Assembly: GCA_036873755.1 (NCBI GenBank)
Contig: JAVTVY010051708.1
Coordinates: forward strand, 214,241 to 278,240
Direction: 5' to 3'
Origin: Hanleya hanleyi
Lineage: Eukaryota; Mollusca; Polyplacophora; Lepidopleurida; Hanleyidae
DNA length: 64,000 nucleotides
A program made the translations under genes and the position numbers. Below, piece after piece: positions 55,315 through 64,000 of the stretch (the stretch's first letter is position 1; every line of letters begins with the position of its first letter). Under the pieces are notes generated by a model. The model was not told the DNA's origin and searched no databases. It was given only the letters and a program-made list of their open reading frames with translations.

Positions 55315-55890
55315 TTATACATGCTCTGAGTGCTAACGCACGTTCACCACACGTTACGACATGAAGACACCGAGGTACAAGAAGCCGATGCAGATGCTGA
55401 GAACATGCCAGCTGATTCTGAGAGTCCGCCGACTGATACCGAAACAGAGACTGCTGTGAGTTTATCTACTGATATAAAGAGCTTGATCTCAGATACGTCC
55501 CAGAAAAGTGAGGAAGAACCTACCTTTTGGGATCGTATTGTGACAGCAGCTATTAATACTCACGCTGCAACGATCGAGGACGCCGAACAAGGATAACTTA
55601 CAACAGGCGTACATCCAAATGCGTCACAACATCAGAAAACAGCCATGGCCATCTATGAAATGATAGGCGACCACACGCACAGGTCCATCATGAAGACCAA
55701 GCGTGACTTGGAAGAGGATATGGGCTACCACCCAACGAGGCCCCAGAAAATGCGATCAGAATGCGCAAACAACTGTTTCAGGACATGCTGCCTGAACAAT
55801 ATCCTGGCCTGCCGACGAGGATTAGAACATACGGATCAGAGCGAACATGACCGAAGACTGAACTTTCTGAAATTGGAGTTTCTGATTGGA
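55315..55890 (+). pseudogene. Zinc-finger gene relic (E3, right arm)
   Basis: The finger is destroyed by a deletion and stop near 55330; then EDTEVQEADADAENMPADSE, FWDRIVTAAINTHAATIEDA, a frameshift, HRSIMKTKRDLEED and a second frameshift. Inverted relative to 54000-54597. Confidence 0.85.
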
Positions 55891-56590
55891 TAAGAGCAGC
55901 CAAGAATGCATCTAACAGGCAAGAACGGGCGTTAAGGCGTTACAATAGGCGTTGACAGGCGTCACTGCATTTCGATGAATTAGTGACAATTCCATGAAGT
56001 ATATAGAAAATCAGAGCTTCAGGTCTATTTCACCAGGGTGTTGAAGCGTTAAACTAGGCGTGATCGGGCATTACTGTGTTACTGTCCATAAAACAAGCGT
56101 ATCCTAAAGTCATACACGGCCGAAGATTGAACTTTTTCAAACGAAGGCTTCAGATTGGACAAGCGCCTACGAGAATTGTAAACATACTCAACGCGGCTCC
56201 CTCAGCGTGAGTATGATGTACTGGAGGAGATATGGCCATGCAACAAGAGAAGGAGAATTCTCCTGGTCCTATGTGGAGTTTTTTTGTCCCATTCGTACCA
56301 ATAGTGGACCCCAAAACATTCATGGTTGTCCATGGTTTAAGTGTAAAGTCCGCGTTCCGCTATTTTATATTTTTTTCTGAAGAAACTTTTACATGCAACC
56401 CTGCAGATGCCACCATACCAAGTTCCCTGGATGATTCCTCATGGTTTAGGCGTGAAGTCCGTGTTCCGCTTTTTATATGTTCAAACCCAATCCTAAATTT
56501 ATATACACCCACTTACCCACCCTGCCTCTCTTGGCAGGCCCCGCTCCGCTGAGAAGCGATATTAGCCCCTCTAGACCTGGTTGAGAAGGG

Positions 56591-56850
56591 ATCGTTTCCA
56601 TTAATCGTTTTTTCTTCAGTCGCGATTTTTCTTCAATTTTCTCGATTGAAAAACGATCATTCGCGAATCAGTCGCGAGGATATCGAGAAAAAAAATGAGA
56701 AAAAACGATTGAACCTTTTCTGAAAAAAACCATTCTCTAGCGATATCGTTTTTGAATCGCTTACCCATGCGCGATCCGTTCTTGATCGCGAATCTTCAAT
56801 CGCGAGAGAATCGTTTTTTTCAAGGTGCGAGAGAATCGTGAGGCGGAGTG
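56591..56850. repeat. AATCG/CGATT-rich inverted-word cluster
   Basis: Dense AATCGTTTTT, AAAAACGATTG, TCGCGA and GATATCG words in both orientations over ~260 bases, able to form several hairpins. It abuts the truncated right arm of E3. No class assigned. Confidence 0.6.
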
Positions 56851-57067
56851 ATATCTGACACATAGGCCGTGTTGCCGTCGTACGCCCCTCTATCCGCGAA
56901 CTGGGAACTACATGTAATGTTGATTGCGGAATTGTCGATGGAAAAGCCTATATTACTATACTATACTGTATAAATGCGTAAGATAACCGAATAATATATA
57001 TGATTCACGATCTATAGTCTCCTACAAGCTGAAGTAGGGCGTATGCTGGAAATATCTATACACATAC

Positions 57068-57107
57068 CTGTACCATGTTTCCTGTGACGTCCGCTGTCAG
57101 ATTTACT
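57068..57107 (-). CDS. CEMIP-like: Candidate upstream exon of the CEMIP-like gene
   Basis: 40 nt between an acceptor (TTTACGCTTCGCCAG) and a donor (CAG|GTATGT). In the frame that ends in phase 0, as exon A needs, it reads VNLTADVTGNMVQ. That is plausible for the early G8 strand region, but it is short and lacks a diagnostic motif, so chance is possible. Confidence 0.3.
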
Positions 57108-57137
57108 CTGGCGAAGCGTAAATGACAAAATTACATG

Positions 57138-57824
57138 TTTATTTAATAATCGTGTGAGCCGACAATGTGTTAATGTTAATGTTCAGTTATTCCCTTCATA
57201 CGTTCGATAATTTCCTCATATATTCATGCAACTTGGTATAAACAATACAGGATGATAGTCGCAAATCTTGTTTTTGTAAATACCGGGTATAAGTCATAAG
57301 TGGATTTGAGTTTGTCGTTGATTGCATTATCAGAATGATTATGGCACAGACTTTATAGAGGTGTGAATGGGCGCATGGCGATAACTCAGAACAGCTTAGC
57401 CCTCCAGCCGAGAATTTCTAGGTTAATTAAGGTGAAAAATGGTGTAATTAAATATGTATATATTGTTATGGTAAAACATATATTAGGAAAGGGTATCCAT
57501 TCATGTTTTGGTACAGTTTTTAAACTATTGAGATGTGAATAAGTTCACAAAATCACCATCAAGTTAATTTTATTGATTATAAGAATATTCGCGGCAGTGA
57601 TTTCATATGTATATTAAATACATATCACAATGGTGATTGAATCGCATATAACGGTTGGATTCGCATATGTACAATACTTTTTATTTTAATTTTACATTTT
57701 GATAAATGAACTATGATTGATTCCAAAGGGAAGCTCAAGCCAGAAACCACCTGAATATTATATAATTTCATCTCATACTGGATTAACCAAGCTGGCAAGA
57801 GAGAAAAAATTCTCGTCGGAGTAC
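57138..57824 (+). repeat. ~690-bp direct duplication, copy 1
   Basis: TTTATTTAATAATCGTGTGA to CTCGTCGGAGTAC, over 95 % identical by eye to 58867-59548. The sequence continues past GAGTAC here, whereas in copy 2 an LTR begins at that point. Confidence 0.85.
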
Positions 57825-58496
57825 GATCATCGGTTAAAAATTTCTTTTTTTTTCGCAAAACTGAAGATTTAAATGTGGGATTTGAAAACCTGTCGGACAG
57901 AGAAAGACGTTTTATATTCATATTGTATATTAATGCAGTCATTTCTCATATAGTATTATACACGGTGAGGGGCGTTGTTTGCTGCCTCAGCAACCAAGTC
58001 ACGTGACCTGAATTATACAGGCCTTTTGAAACACATCTCCGAATCGTCAAGGTTTCCTTTTTAGCCAAAGTCGAGACCTTGATCATCTTGCCAAGCAAAC
58101 CGCTTTTCCCTTATATATTTTCCCTTTGTATTTATTAATTTTCATAATTTATTGAAAATATACGTATTCAAATATCCCACAAGCCAGGCAACTGTGGGGT
58201 TTTGCACTTATAGACTCCCACTTAGGGAGTCGCACAACAAAACTCCCACCCATGGAGCTCCAGAAAAGATTAATTCACACAACCAAACAAACAAGCAAAA
58301 CAATAATGACAGTTGTGAAAAGTTTTACAAATAGCCCGCGCTATATATTAATAATTAAGTGCGTTCGAAGACTCAAAAGCCCCGTATGACTATGTTATAT
58401 TCAATACAGCGCCATCTATGTACACAAGGAAAATGGTGATCTTTGGGCAAAAAAAACACACGAACAGCGAAAATCTGACGAATCAACTCAAGAGAG

Positions 58497-58560
58497 AGAG
58501 AGAGAGAGAATTAAGGTTTAACGTCGCATTCAGCAATATTTCAGCTATATAGCGACGATC
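58497..58560 (-). mobile_element. Molluscan SINE tail with GA microsatellite
   Basis: (GAGA)n then AATTAAGGTTTAACGTCGCA and TTCAGCAATATTTCAGCTAT; inverse of the common 'ATATTGCTGAATGCGACGTTAAACC' type of tail. It lies between the two 690-bp copies. Confidence 0.6.
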
Positions 58561-58866
58561 AAACAAAATTCTAAGTATTCAATTCAAAAACTCGGTAAAC
58601 TAATGCGTTAAAACAGGTACAAACATTATGAACTCAAAATTTCAGCACGCACAGATGCCAAAAACGTTCACGAAAAATACTACACAAGAAATCTGAAACA
58701 ATACCAGCTTTAAAACACAGAAATACTCAAAATAATAGACGAAATTGCAAGTACAAATGACTCAATCTGACTATATCCGGGCCTGTGTCCCGTAAACAAT
58801 ATATGTAAATATGAAGTTATAATTATATGTATATATCGTTCACCATTATTCCTATGTATATATGTA

Positions 58867-59548
58867 TTTATTTAATAATCGTGTGAGCCGACAATGTGTT
58901 AATGTTCAGTCATTCCCTTCATACGTCCGATAATTTCCTCATATATTCATGCAACTTGGTATAAACAATACAGGATGATAGTCGCAAATCTTGTTTTTGT
59001 AAATACCGGGTATAAATCATAAGTGGATTTGAGTTCGTCGTTGATTGCATTATCAGAATGATTATGGCACAGACTTTATAGAGGTGTGAATGGGCGCATG
59101 GCGATAACTCAGAACAGCTTAGCCCTCCAGCCGAGAATTTCTAGGTTAATTAAGGTGAAAAATGGTGTAATTAAATATGTATATATTGTTATGGTAAAAC
59201 ATATATTAGGAAAGGGTATCCATTCATGTTTTGGTACAGTTTTTAAACTATTGAGATGTGAATAAGTTCACAAAATCACCATCAAGTTAATTTTATTGAT
59301 TATAAGAATATTCGCGGCAGTGATTTCATATGTATATTAAATACATATCACAATGGTGATTGAATCGCATATAACGGTTGGATTCGCATATGTACAATAC
59401 TTTTTTATTTTAATTTTACATTTTGATAAATGAACTATGATTGATTCCAAAGGGAAGCTCAAGCCAGAAACCACCTGAATATTATATAATTTCATCTCAT
59501 ACTGGATTAACCAAGCTGGCAAGAGAGAACAAATTCTCGTCGGAGTAC
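58867..59548 (+). repeat. ~690-bp direct duplication, copy 2, cut by a Gypsy LTR
   Basis: Matches copy 1 up to GGAGTAC at 59548, where TGTTAGAAG of the LTR begins. The distal part of this copy is therefore beyond the retroelement or lost. Confidence 0.85.
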
Positions 59549-60722
59549 TGTTAGAAGTTGATTTTCCGGCGCAACTCCAAGACCTTATTTAAAATAGGAA
59601 ATAACCTAAAATAAGTCGCAATGTAGAGCTGCAAACACGGGAACTTCTTTATTACACCGAAGTGTGTCTTCTGATCCAATACATTTAGTATACAAATTCG
59701 ATTTACATCATAAGAAACAATACAAATAGATAACTAGACGTTCAAATACATATGCATTATGTTTGAAATATAAATTTAGCTAAATGTTTAATCTTTCGAT
59801 TTGCTTTCTTTTTAACATAGAATTTAACTGGTAAATTGGCAAACATAAGCATACAATAAATAAATGAAATAGTATCCGCTTTCTTTATAACATAGAATTC
59901 AGCTCTAAAAATGACAAACGTAAACATATAATAAGTAAATGGAATAGCAGTCACTCACCTTATTTAAAATAGGAAATAACCTAAAATAAGTCGCAATGTA
60001 GAGCTGCAAACACGGGAACTTCTTTATTACACCGAAGTGTGTCTTCTGATTTAGACCTAGAAGTTCCTGGGTTTATATGTGTTCGACAGCTCCACATGCG
60101 ACATATGGTGACTGCTATTCAAACATAGGTAACAAAGTATTTTAATTGTAATTGTTTCTCACTCCGTGAGTCTGGCAGACGGACTAATTCTCAAACCTGT
60201 CAAACTATCAAATAATAATAATAATAACAGCTGACCGGTCTGAGACCGCCATCTGTCTGCCATGAACCCGTGAAGTGATAATATTGTGCCATTATCACGG
60301 CGGGATGAACATTTACTTAAATCAAATATCAGCATGCCGAAACATGACAGCTGGCAATAAAATACCCTTTGCCCATGTACATTCTATAAACAGTGAGATA
60401 TAACGTATATACAAATTGTCATTAAAAATGATAAAACAGGAGAATTTTACAGCAATCCAATATGTCTAATATTAATTAACACGAGAGGAATGAAATGTAA
60501 TGTTGTTGAACACTTACAGTGAATTCTTAAGTAATTATTATGAATTGATAAGATATGAGAACATGCACATATATATACAAATTTATCATAATAAGTGCTC
60601 AATCGTAAAGTATGAAATGTAGTGTTTGTAAATTTTGAAATACAGATTATGAACGAGAAATAGATGTATAAATATCTCTGCCCATTAAACGGATTATAAA
60701 CTGGATATATGTAACTATAACA
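59549..60722 (-). mobile_element. Ty3/Gypsy 3' LTR
   Basis: Bounded by TGTTA at 59549 and TAACA ending at 60722, the usual TG...CA. On the minus strand it is preceded by a purine-rich tract (GGCGGAGCGAGAGGGATA) after TTTCGAGGACGAAA, the layout found before the 3' LTR of many Gypsy elements. Length 1174 bp. A 93-bp segment is repeated inside it (59583-59675 and 59958-60050). Confidence 0.7.
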
Positions 60723-60986
60723 TATCCCTCTCGCTCCGCCAGTTTCGTCCTCGAAACCTTTTTTTGTGATCAGGAGTACCAATATGGCCGGTCGGCAAGG
60801 TTACTCTTTGCTGATCTGATTTATTCGAAATAACAATGTGACAAGATAAAGCGTACATTTTACATACAGGCAAAAATGAGAGAAAAAGAAAAGCTAAAAC
60901 AACGATCGAGGAAAAATATGAAGAACGATAATCATATACAGAGACAAGTAATAACAAGATAAATAAATAAAAATATAAAAAGAAAA

Positions 60987-61616
60987 TTAGATTTTTGGGT
61001 ACATATTGCACGTCATCTCTGTCGATGGAGAATCTGTCACTGCGTTATGTACATCAAGAATTCGAACAAACCCTTGATGAATTTCCATAACATAGGCATC
61101 GAATGTGGACGACAAGAGACGTTTAATTTGGATTGCCTCCCATGGCCAGAGTGCAATTCTCGTAGGAAGAGTTAATTGAGTACCGTTGATTCTATTTGCT
61201 ATGATGAATGAATCCCATTGGACATACAAATTAGGTCGGATAACTCCCGTAACTTTTAAGTTAGATATGTATAAACTACCTTTATATTGTAAGTAGCTAG
61301 GACAGATTGAGAGACGGAATATCGGGATACAAATACAGTGATGACCATTCGTTATTTCAAGCCTCCAAATGGTGCAATTTTTCTTTGCACAGAATTGTTT
61401 CAAAAGTGCTAGAAGGACTAGTGCTAAAAGGATGGAAGCCATAAATAACAAGGAGGATAACAGATAGAAAGATCTATCGTTAATCTCTGTCGGGGCATCA
61501 GGAATTGTCGTAGACGGAGACGCTGTATGCAGGAAGCCTTCATATCTTAGCGCATGAGCAGGATCAATGGAATGGAGGACTGATATGGCAGAGTAGTATA
61601 CAAAAGGCAAATTCAA
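60987..61616 (-). CDS. Membrane protein ORF of the Gypsy element (env-like), 5' truncated
   Basis: 209 codons upstream of the polypurine tract and LTR. One clear transmembrane segment at residues 50-72 (FYLLSSLLFMASILLALVLL), followed by a domain with ITNGHHCICIPIF and LSICPS and by PNLYVQWDSFIIANRINGTQ. A stop codon lies directly upstream and there is no ATG start, so the 5' part was lost at about 61620. Position and topology suggest an env-like third ORF; I do not recognise the family. Confidence 0.4.
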   Translation of the reverse strand: MNLPFVYYSAISVLHSIDPAHALRYEGFLHTASPSTTIPDAPTEINDRSFYLLSSLLFMASILLALVLLALLKQFCAKKNCTIWRLEITNGHHCICIPIFRLSICPSYLQYKGSLYISNLKVTGVIRPNLYVQWDSFIIANRINGTQLTLPTRIALWPWEAIQIKRLLSSTFDAYVMEIHQGFVRILDVHNAVTDSPSTEMTCNMYPKI

Positions 61617-61719
61617 TCAACTTCCCCCCGGATGTAAAAATGACGTCACAATTGAGGGTGTGGCGCCATCTCTACACTATGGATGCAAGGGAGACAACTC
61701 GGGCATTGGGGGGTTATTG

Positions 61720-61790
61720 GGGAGGTGGGGGGGTTATTGGGGAGGTGTGCAAAAAAAAAAAAGTTCCGGCAAAAAAAAAAAAAAAAAATG
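61720..61790 (+). repeat. Poly-G and poly-A runs
   Basis: GGAGGTGGGGGGGTTATTGG and two long A tracts near 61750-61788. Confidence 0.8.
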
Positions 61791-61894
61791 TATTCATGCG
61801 CGGTGATGCGGTTTGGCCGCGGTTTTGGCGGTGATTCGGTCTCGGGAAAAACCTTCCGCGGAGAAAAAGTAGTCCCTAGATAAAATGGTCCGAT

Positions 61895-62860
61895 GGGGTC
61901 GAGTGAGGTATCAAAGTGAAGCTTATGTGAAGGGGCATCTAATGGGTTGGGTGTGGGGTTGACATATCGGCCTTCTGCGCATGCGCGGCGGCCGAAGGGT
62001 ATGAAAATAGCCTTTTTGGAGCTATGGGAGCCCCTAGTTGACCGATGGGGTCGAGTGAGGTATCAAAGTGAAGCATATCATGAAGGGTCATCTGATGGGC
62101 TGGGCGCGAGGTTGAACTATCGGCATTCTGCGCATGCGCGGAGGCCCAAGGGTATGGAAATAGACGTTTTGGAGCTAGGGAAGCCCCTAATGGACCAATG
62201 GGGTCGAGTGAGGTATCGATGTGAAGCATTCGTGAAGGGGCATCTGATGGGCTGGGTGTGGGGTTGAAATATCGGCATTCTGCGCATGCGCGGTGGCCCA
62301 AGGGTATGGAAATAGCGGTTTTGGAGCTAGGGAGTCCCTAATGGGCCAATGGAGTCGTAGGAGGTATCAAAGTGAAGCATTCGTGAAGGGGCATCTGATG
62401 GACTGGGCGTGGGGTTGAAATATCGGCATTCTGCGCATGCGCGGTGACCCAAGGGTATGGAAATAGACGTTTTGGAGCTAGGGGAGCCCCTAATGGTCCA
62501 ATGGGGTCGAGTGAGGTATCAAAGTGAAGCATTCGTGAAGGGGCATCTGATGGACTGGGTGTGGGGTTGACATATCGGCCTTCTGCGCATGCGCGGTGGC
62601 CCAAGGGCATGAAAATAGCCTTTTTGGAGCTAGGGGAGCCCCTAATGGTCCAATGGGATCGAGTGAGGTATCAAAGTGAAGCATTCATGAAGGGGCATCT
62701 GATGGACTGGGTGTGGGGTTGAATTAGGGTCATTCTGCGCATGCGCGGTGGCCCAAGGGTATGAAAATAGACGTTTTGGCATCTAGGGGAGCCCCTAATG
62801 GTCGAATGGGGTCGAGTGAGGTATCAACGTGAAGCCTAGGTGAAGGGGTATTTGATGGCT
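61895..62860 (+). repeat. 152-bp tandem array with NRF1 palindromes
   Basis: CTGCGCATGCGCGG recurs at 61975, 62128, 62280, 62431, 62583 and 62735 (spacing 151-153). Each unit also has TCGAGTGAGGTATCAAAGTG and AGGGGCATCTGATGG. Reading frames through it are repeat artefacts on both strands. Confidence 0.95.
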
Positions 62861-63904
62861 GGGTGGGTGCATGTAAAATTTTTCCTGAAAAAAAAAATAC
62901 GGAACACGGACTTTATCGAAAAACCTGGGAAAATGCCTATATGGGGTATGAGGGGTATATAGGTCGCCGGGCTTAACGGGGCTTGTCTATCAACAGAGTT
63001 ATCTTCCCTAGTTCCAGGGTGGGTGTATGTAAAAATTTTCCTGAAAAAATACGGAATACGGACTTTATCCTAAATTACGGGAAAATGCCTATGTGGGGTA
63101 TGGGAGGTATAGGACCATCCTGGGAAACGTACTTCTATACATTTGCGGTAGGGTTGTGAGGTCTCGTTTTACTCGCCTCGTCATTTAGAACATGATAGGA
63201 AGTGTCCCCGTGCGAATCGGTGAAATTTTTGAAAAAGTACGATATAGCCTCATATAGTCCCATACTGGGGTATAGGTTCAATGTTTATCCTACTGGAAAA
63301 CCCACTTCTATACATTTGCGGTAGGGTTGTGAGGTCTCGTTTTACTCGTCTCGTCATTTAGAACATGATAGGAAGTGTTCCCGTGCGAATCGGTGAAATT
63401 TTTGAAAAAAGTCACCGAGGCCTGGGTAGGCTATGGGTGTATAGGCCCATACGGGGTGGACATGTTGGAGTCTAGGTGGGCCACTCATGGTTCAATGGGG
63501 TCGAGTGAGGTCTTATTTTGAAGCTCTCGTGGAGGAGCACTTGACTACACTAATGGTTCGTCCGTGTTCAATAGTCTGCGCATGCGCAGTCTGGCCGTAG
63601 TATAGAAAACAGGCATTTTGGGTGCTATGTATGGGTGTGGTTGGGTTAGAGATGAGCTAATCACGGTTCGAATGGGTCGTGTGAGGTGTCAAAGTGAAGC
63701 TTGTGTGGGGTAGAGTCAGAATGGTGTTTGTTTTTGAATGCATGTCGCGTTAATCTGCGCATGCGCAGTTGGTTGTAGTAAGTAAAGTGGCCATTTTGGG
63801 GCAGCGAAGGAAGTTATTTGGGGTCGAGATGGGCTAATCACGGTTCGAATGCGTCCTGAAAGGGGTCATCTTGTAGTTCTCGGGGTGTACACTCCGATTT
63901 AAGG

Positions 63905-63950
63905 GATGTTCGCGTCATCTGTGACGTCATCGGTGACGTCATCGGTACGA
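63905..63950 (+). promoter_or_regulatory. Paired CRE sites in an E4 arm
   Basis: TGACGTCATCGGTGACGTCA: two full palindromic CREs with a 4-base spacer, preserved also near 40105, 44150, 47374 and 50095 in other copies, then the constant ACGAGTAGTAGCGAAA. Confidence 0.5.
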
Positions 63951-64000
63951 GTAGTAGCGAAAGGGGCCATTTTCGGGCAGTACATGAAGGTATTTGGGGT

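Larger units (their letters stand above)
52582..56590. mobile_element. Polinton-like element E3, right end lost
   Basis: Left end AGTAGTAATATAAGGGCAC at 52582, followed by TTTGCATATC, TGACGTCA and CACTTCCGGTCACGTGA as in E1 and E2. The arms pair from about 52970 to 54840 against about 54860 to 56590, with a broken zinc-finger gene in each arm in opposite orientation. The right arm stops at about 56590 where an unrelated AATCG-rich sequence begins, so the right terminus and target duplication are missing. Confidence 0.65.
61800..64000. mobile_element. Polinton-like element E4, cut by the window end
   Basis: GATGCGGT/CCGCGGAGAAAAAGTAGT at 61806-61873 matches E3 at 52735-52800. Then come the NRF1-palindrome array (61895-62860), the ACGGAACACGGACTTTA block (62900, 63055), the TTTGCGGTAGGGTTGTGAG block twice (63141, 63318), and the tandem CRE block (63915-63945). 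All are E1/E2 arm modules in one orientation, so this is one arm; the rest lies beyond 64000. Confidence 0.6.

Noticed and set aside
57625..57942. 105-codon ORF partly repeated at 59337-59522
   Set aside because: It lies in the 690-bp duplication, differs in length between copies and shows no recognisable domain.
61939..62684. Alanine/histidine-rich ORFs in the 152-bp array
   Set aside because: Repeat artefacts; they change frame with each unit and occur on both strands.

Overview
The window looks like nuclear DNA of an invertebrate animal, most likely a marine mollusc and probably a gastropod. The reasons are one multi-exon gene with canonical GT/AG introns of 0.3-13 kb, SINE tails of the kind common in molluscan genomes (ending in CTCACTCA runs, or in a 'TATATAGC...GCGACGTTAAACC' type tail), a Naiad-type Penelope-like element, L1-like and RNase H-bearing LINEs, Ty3/Gypsy remains and Polinton-like elements. 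Nothing suggests bacterial DNA. The assignment to phylum is inference.

The only host gene I can support runs on the minus strand from about 52.0 kb to 7.8 kb. Eight exons (51773-51992, 38540-38709, 38097-38262, 32021-32203, 31241-31468, 17833-17937, 8485-8657, 7773-7848) join in phase at every junction. They encode about 440 residues of a CEMIP/TMEM2-like protein (hyaluronan-binding/hyaluronidase family): a G8 domain, a GG/ILEI-type domain and the start of the parallel beta-helix region. A 40-nt candidate upstream exon lies at 57068-57107. The first exons and the C-terminal two thirds are not seen and probably lie outside the window. Almost everything else is mobile or repetitive DNA, mostly inside this gene's introns.

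Layout. 1-3000: Naiad-type Penelope-like element with N-terminal GIY-YIG remnant, CxC linker and RT, interrupted by one in-frame TGA. 3.0-7.4 kb: ~100-bp satellite split by a minus-strand RT/RNase H LINE with a 16-bp target duplication. 7.6-8.7 kb: SINE and two exons. 9.25-17.0 kb: degenerate L1-like LINE invaded by a 5.9-kb foldback element, whose arms are E-box arrays and whose loop holds a 157-bp array, and by a 250-bp MITE. 17.2-17.9 kb: 50-bp minisatellite that grew out of an exon end and its splice donor. 19.1-22.3 kb: inverted-repeat element, then a broken LINE containing a 5S rRNA-derived SINE. 22.5-26.6 kb: second large foldback-like element. 26.7-31.2 kb: more 157-bp array and a Gypsy integrase relic. 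31.2-38.7 kb: four exons.

34.5-64 kb is dominated by relatives of one transposon family with long, internally repetitive inverted arms and AGTAGTA termini. Two copies are complete and flanked by perfect 6-bp target duplications: 38791-45717 (TAGGCA) and 46485-50858 (GATGTA). One has a packaging-ATPase fragment in its centre, and another carries an intact 193-aa C2H2 zinc-finger ORF that recurs as broken copies in sister elements. I read these as short Polinton/Maverick-derived elements. Their arms are dense in motifs of ubiquitous promoters (DR1, CRE, ETS, NRF1, CACGTG). This is the most novel-looking system in the window. 57.1-61.6 kb holds a ~690-bp duplication whose second copy was hit by a Gypsy element, of which the 3' LTR and an env-like ORF remain.
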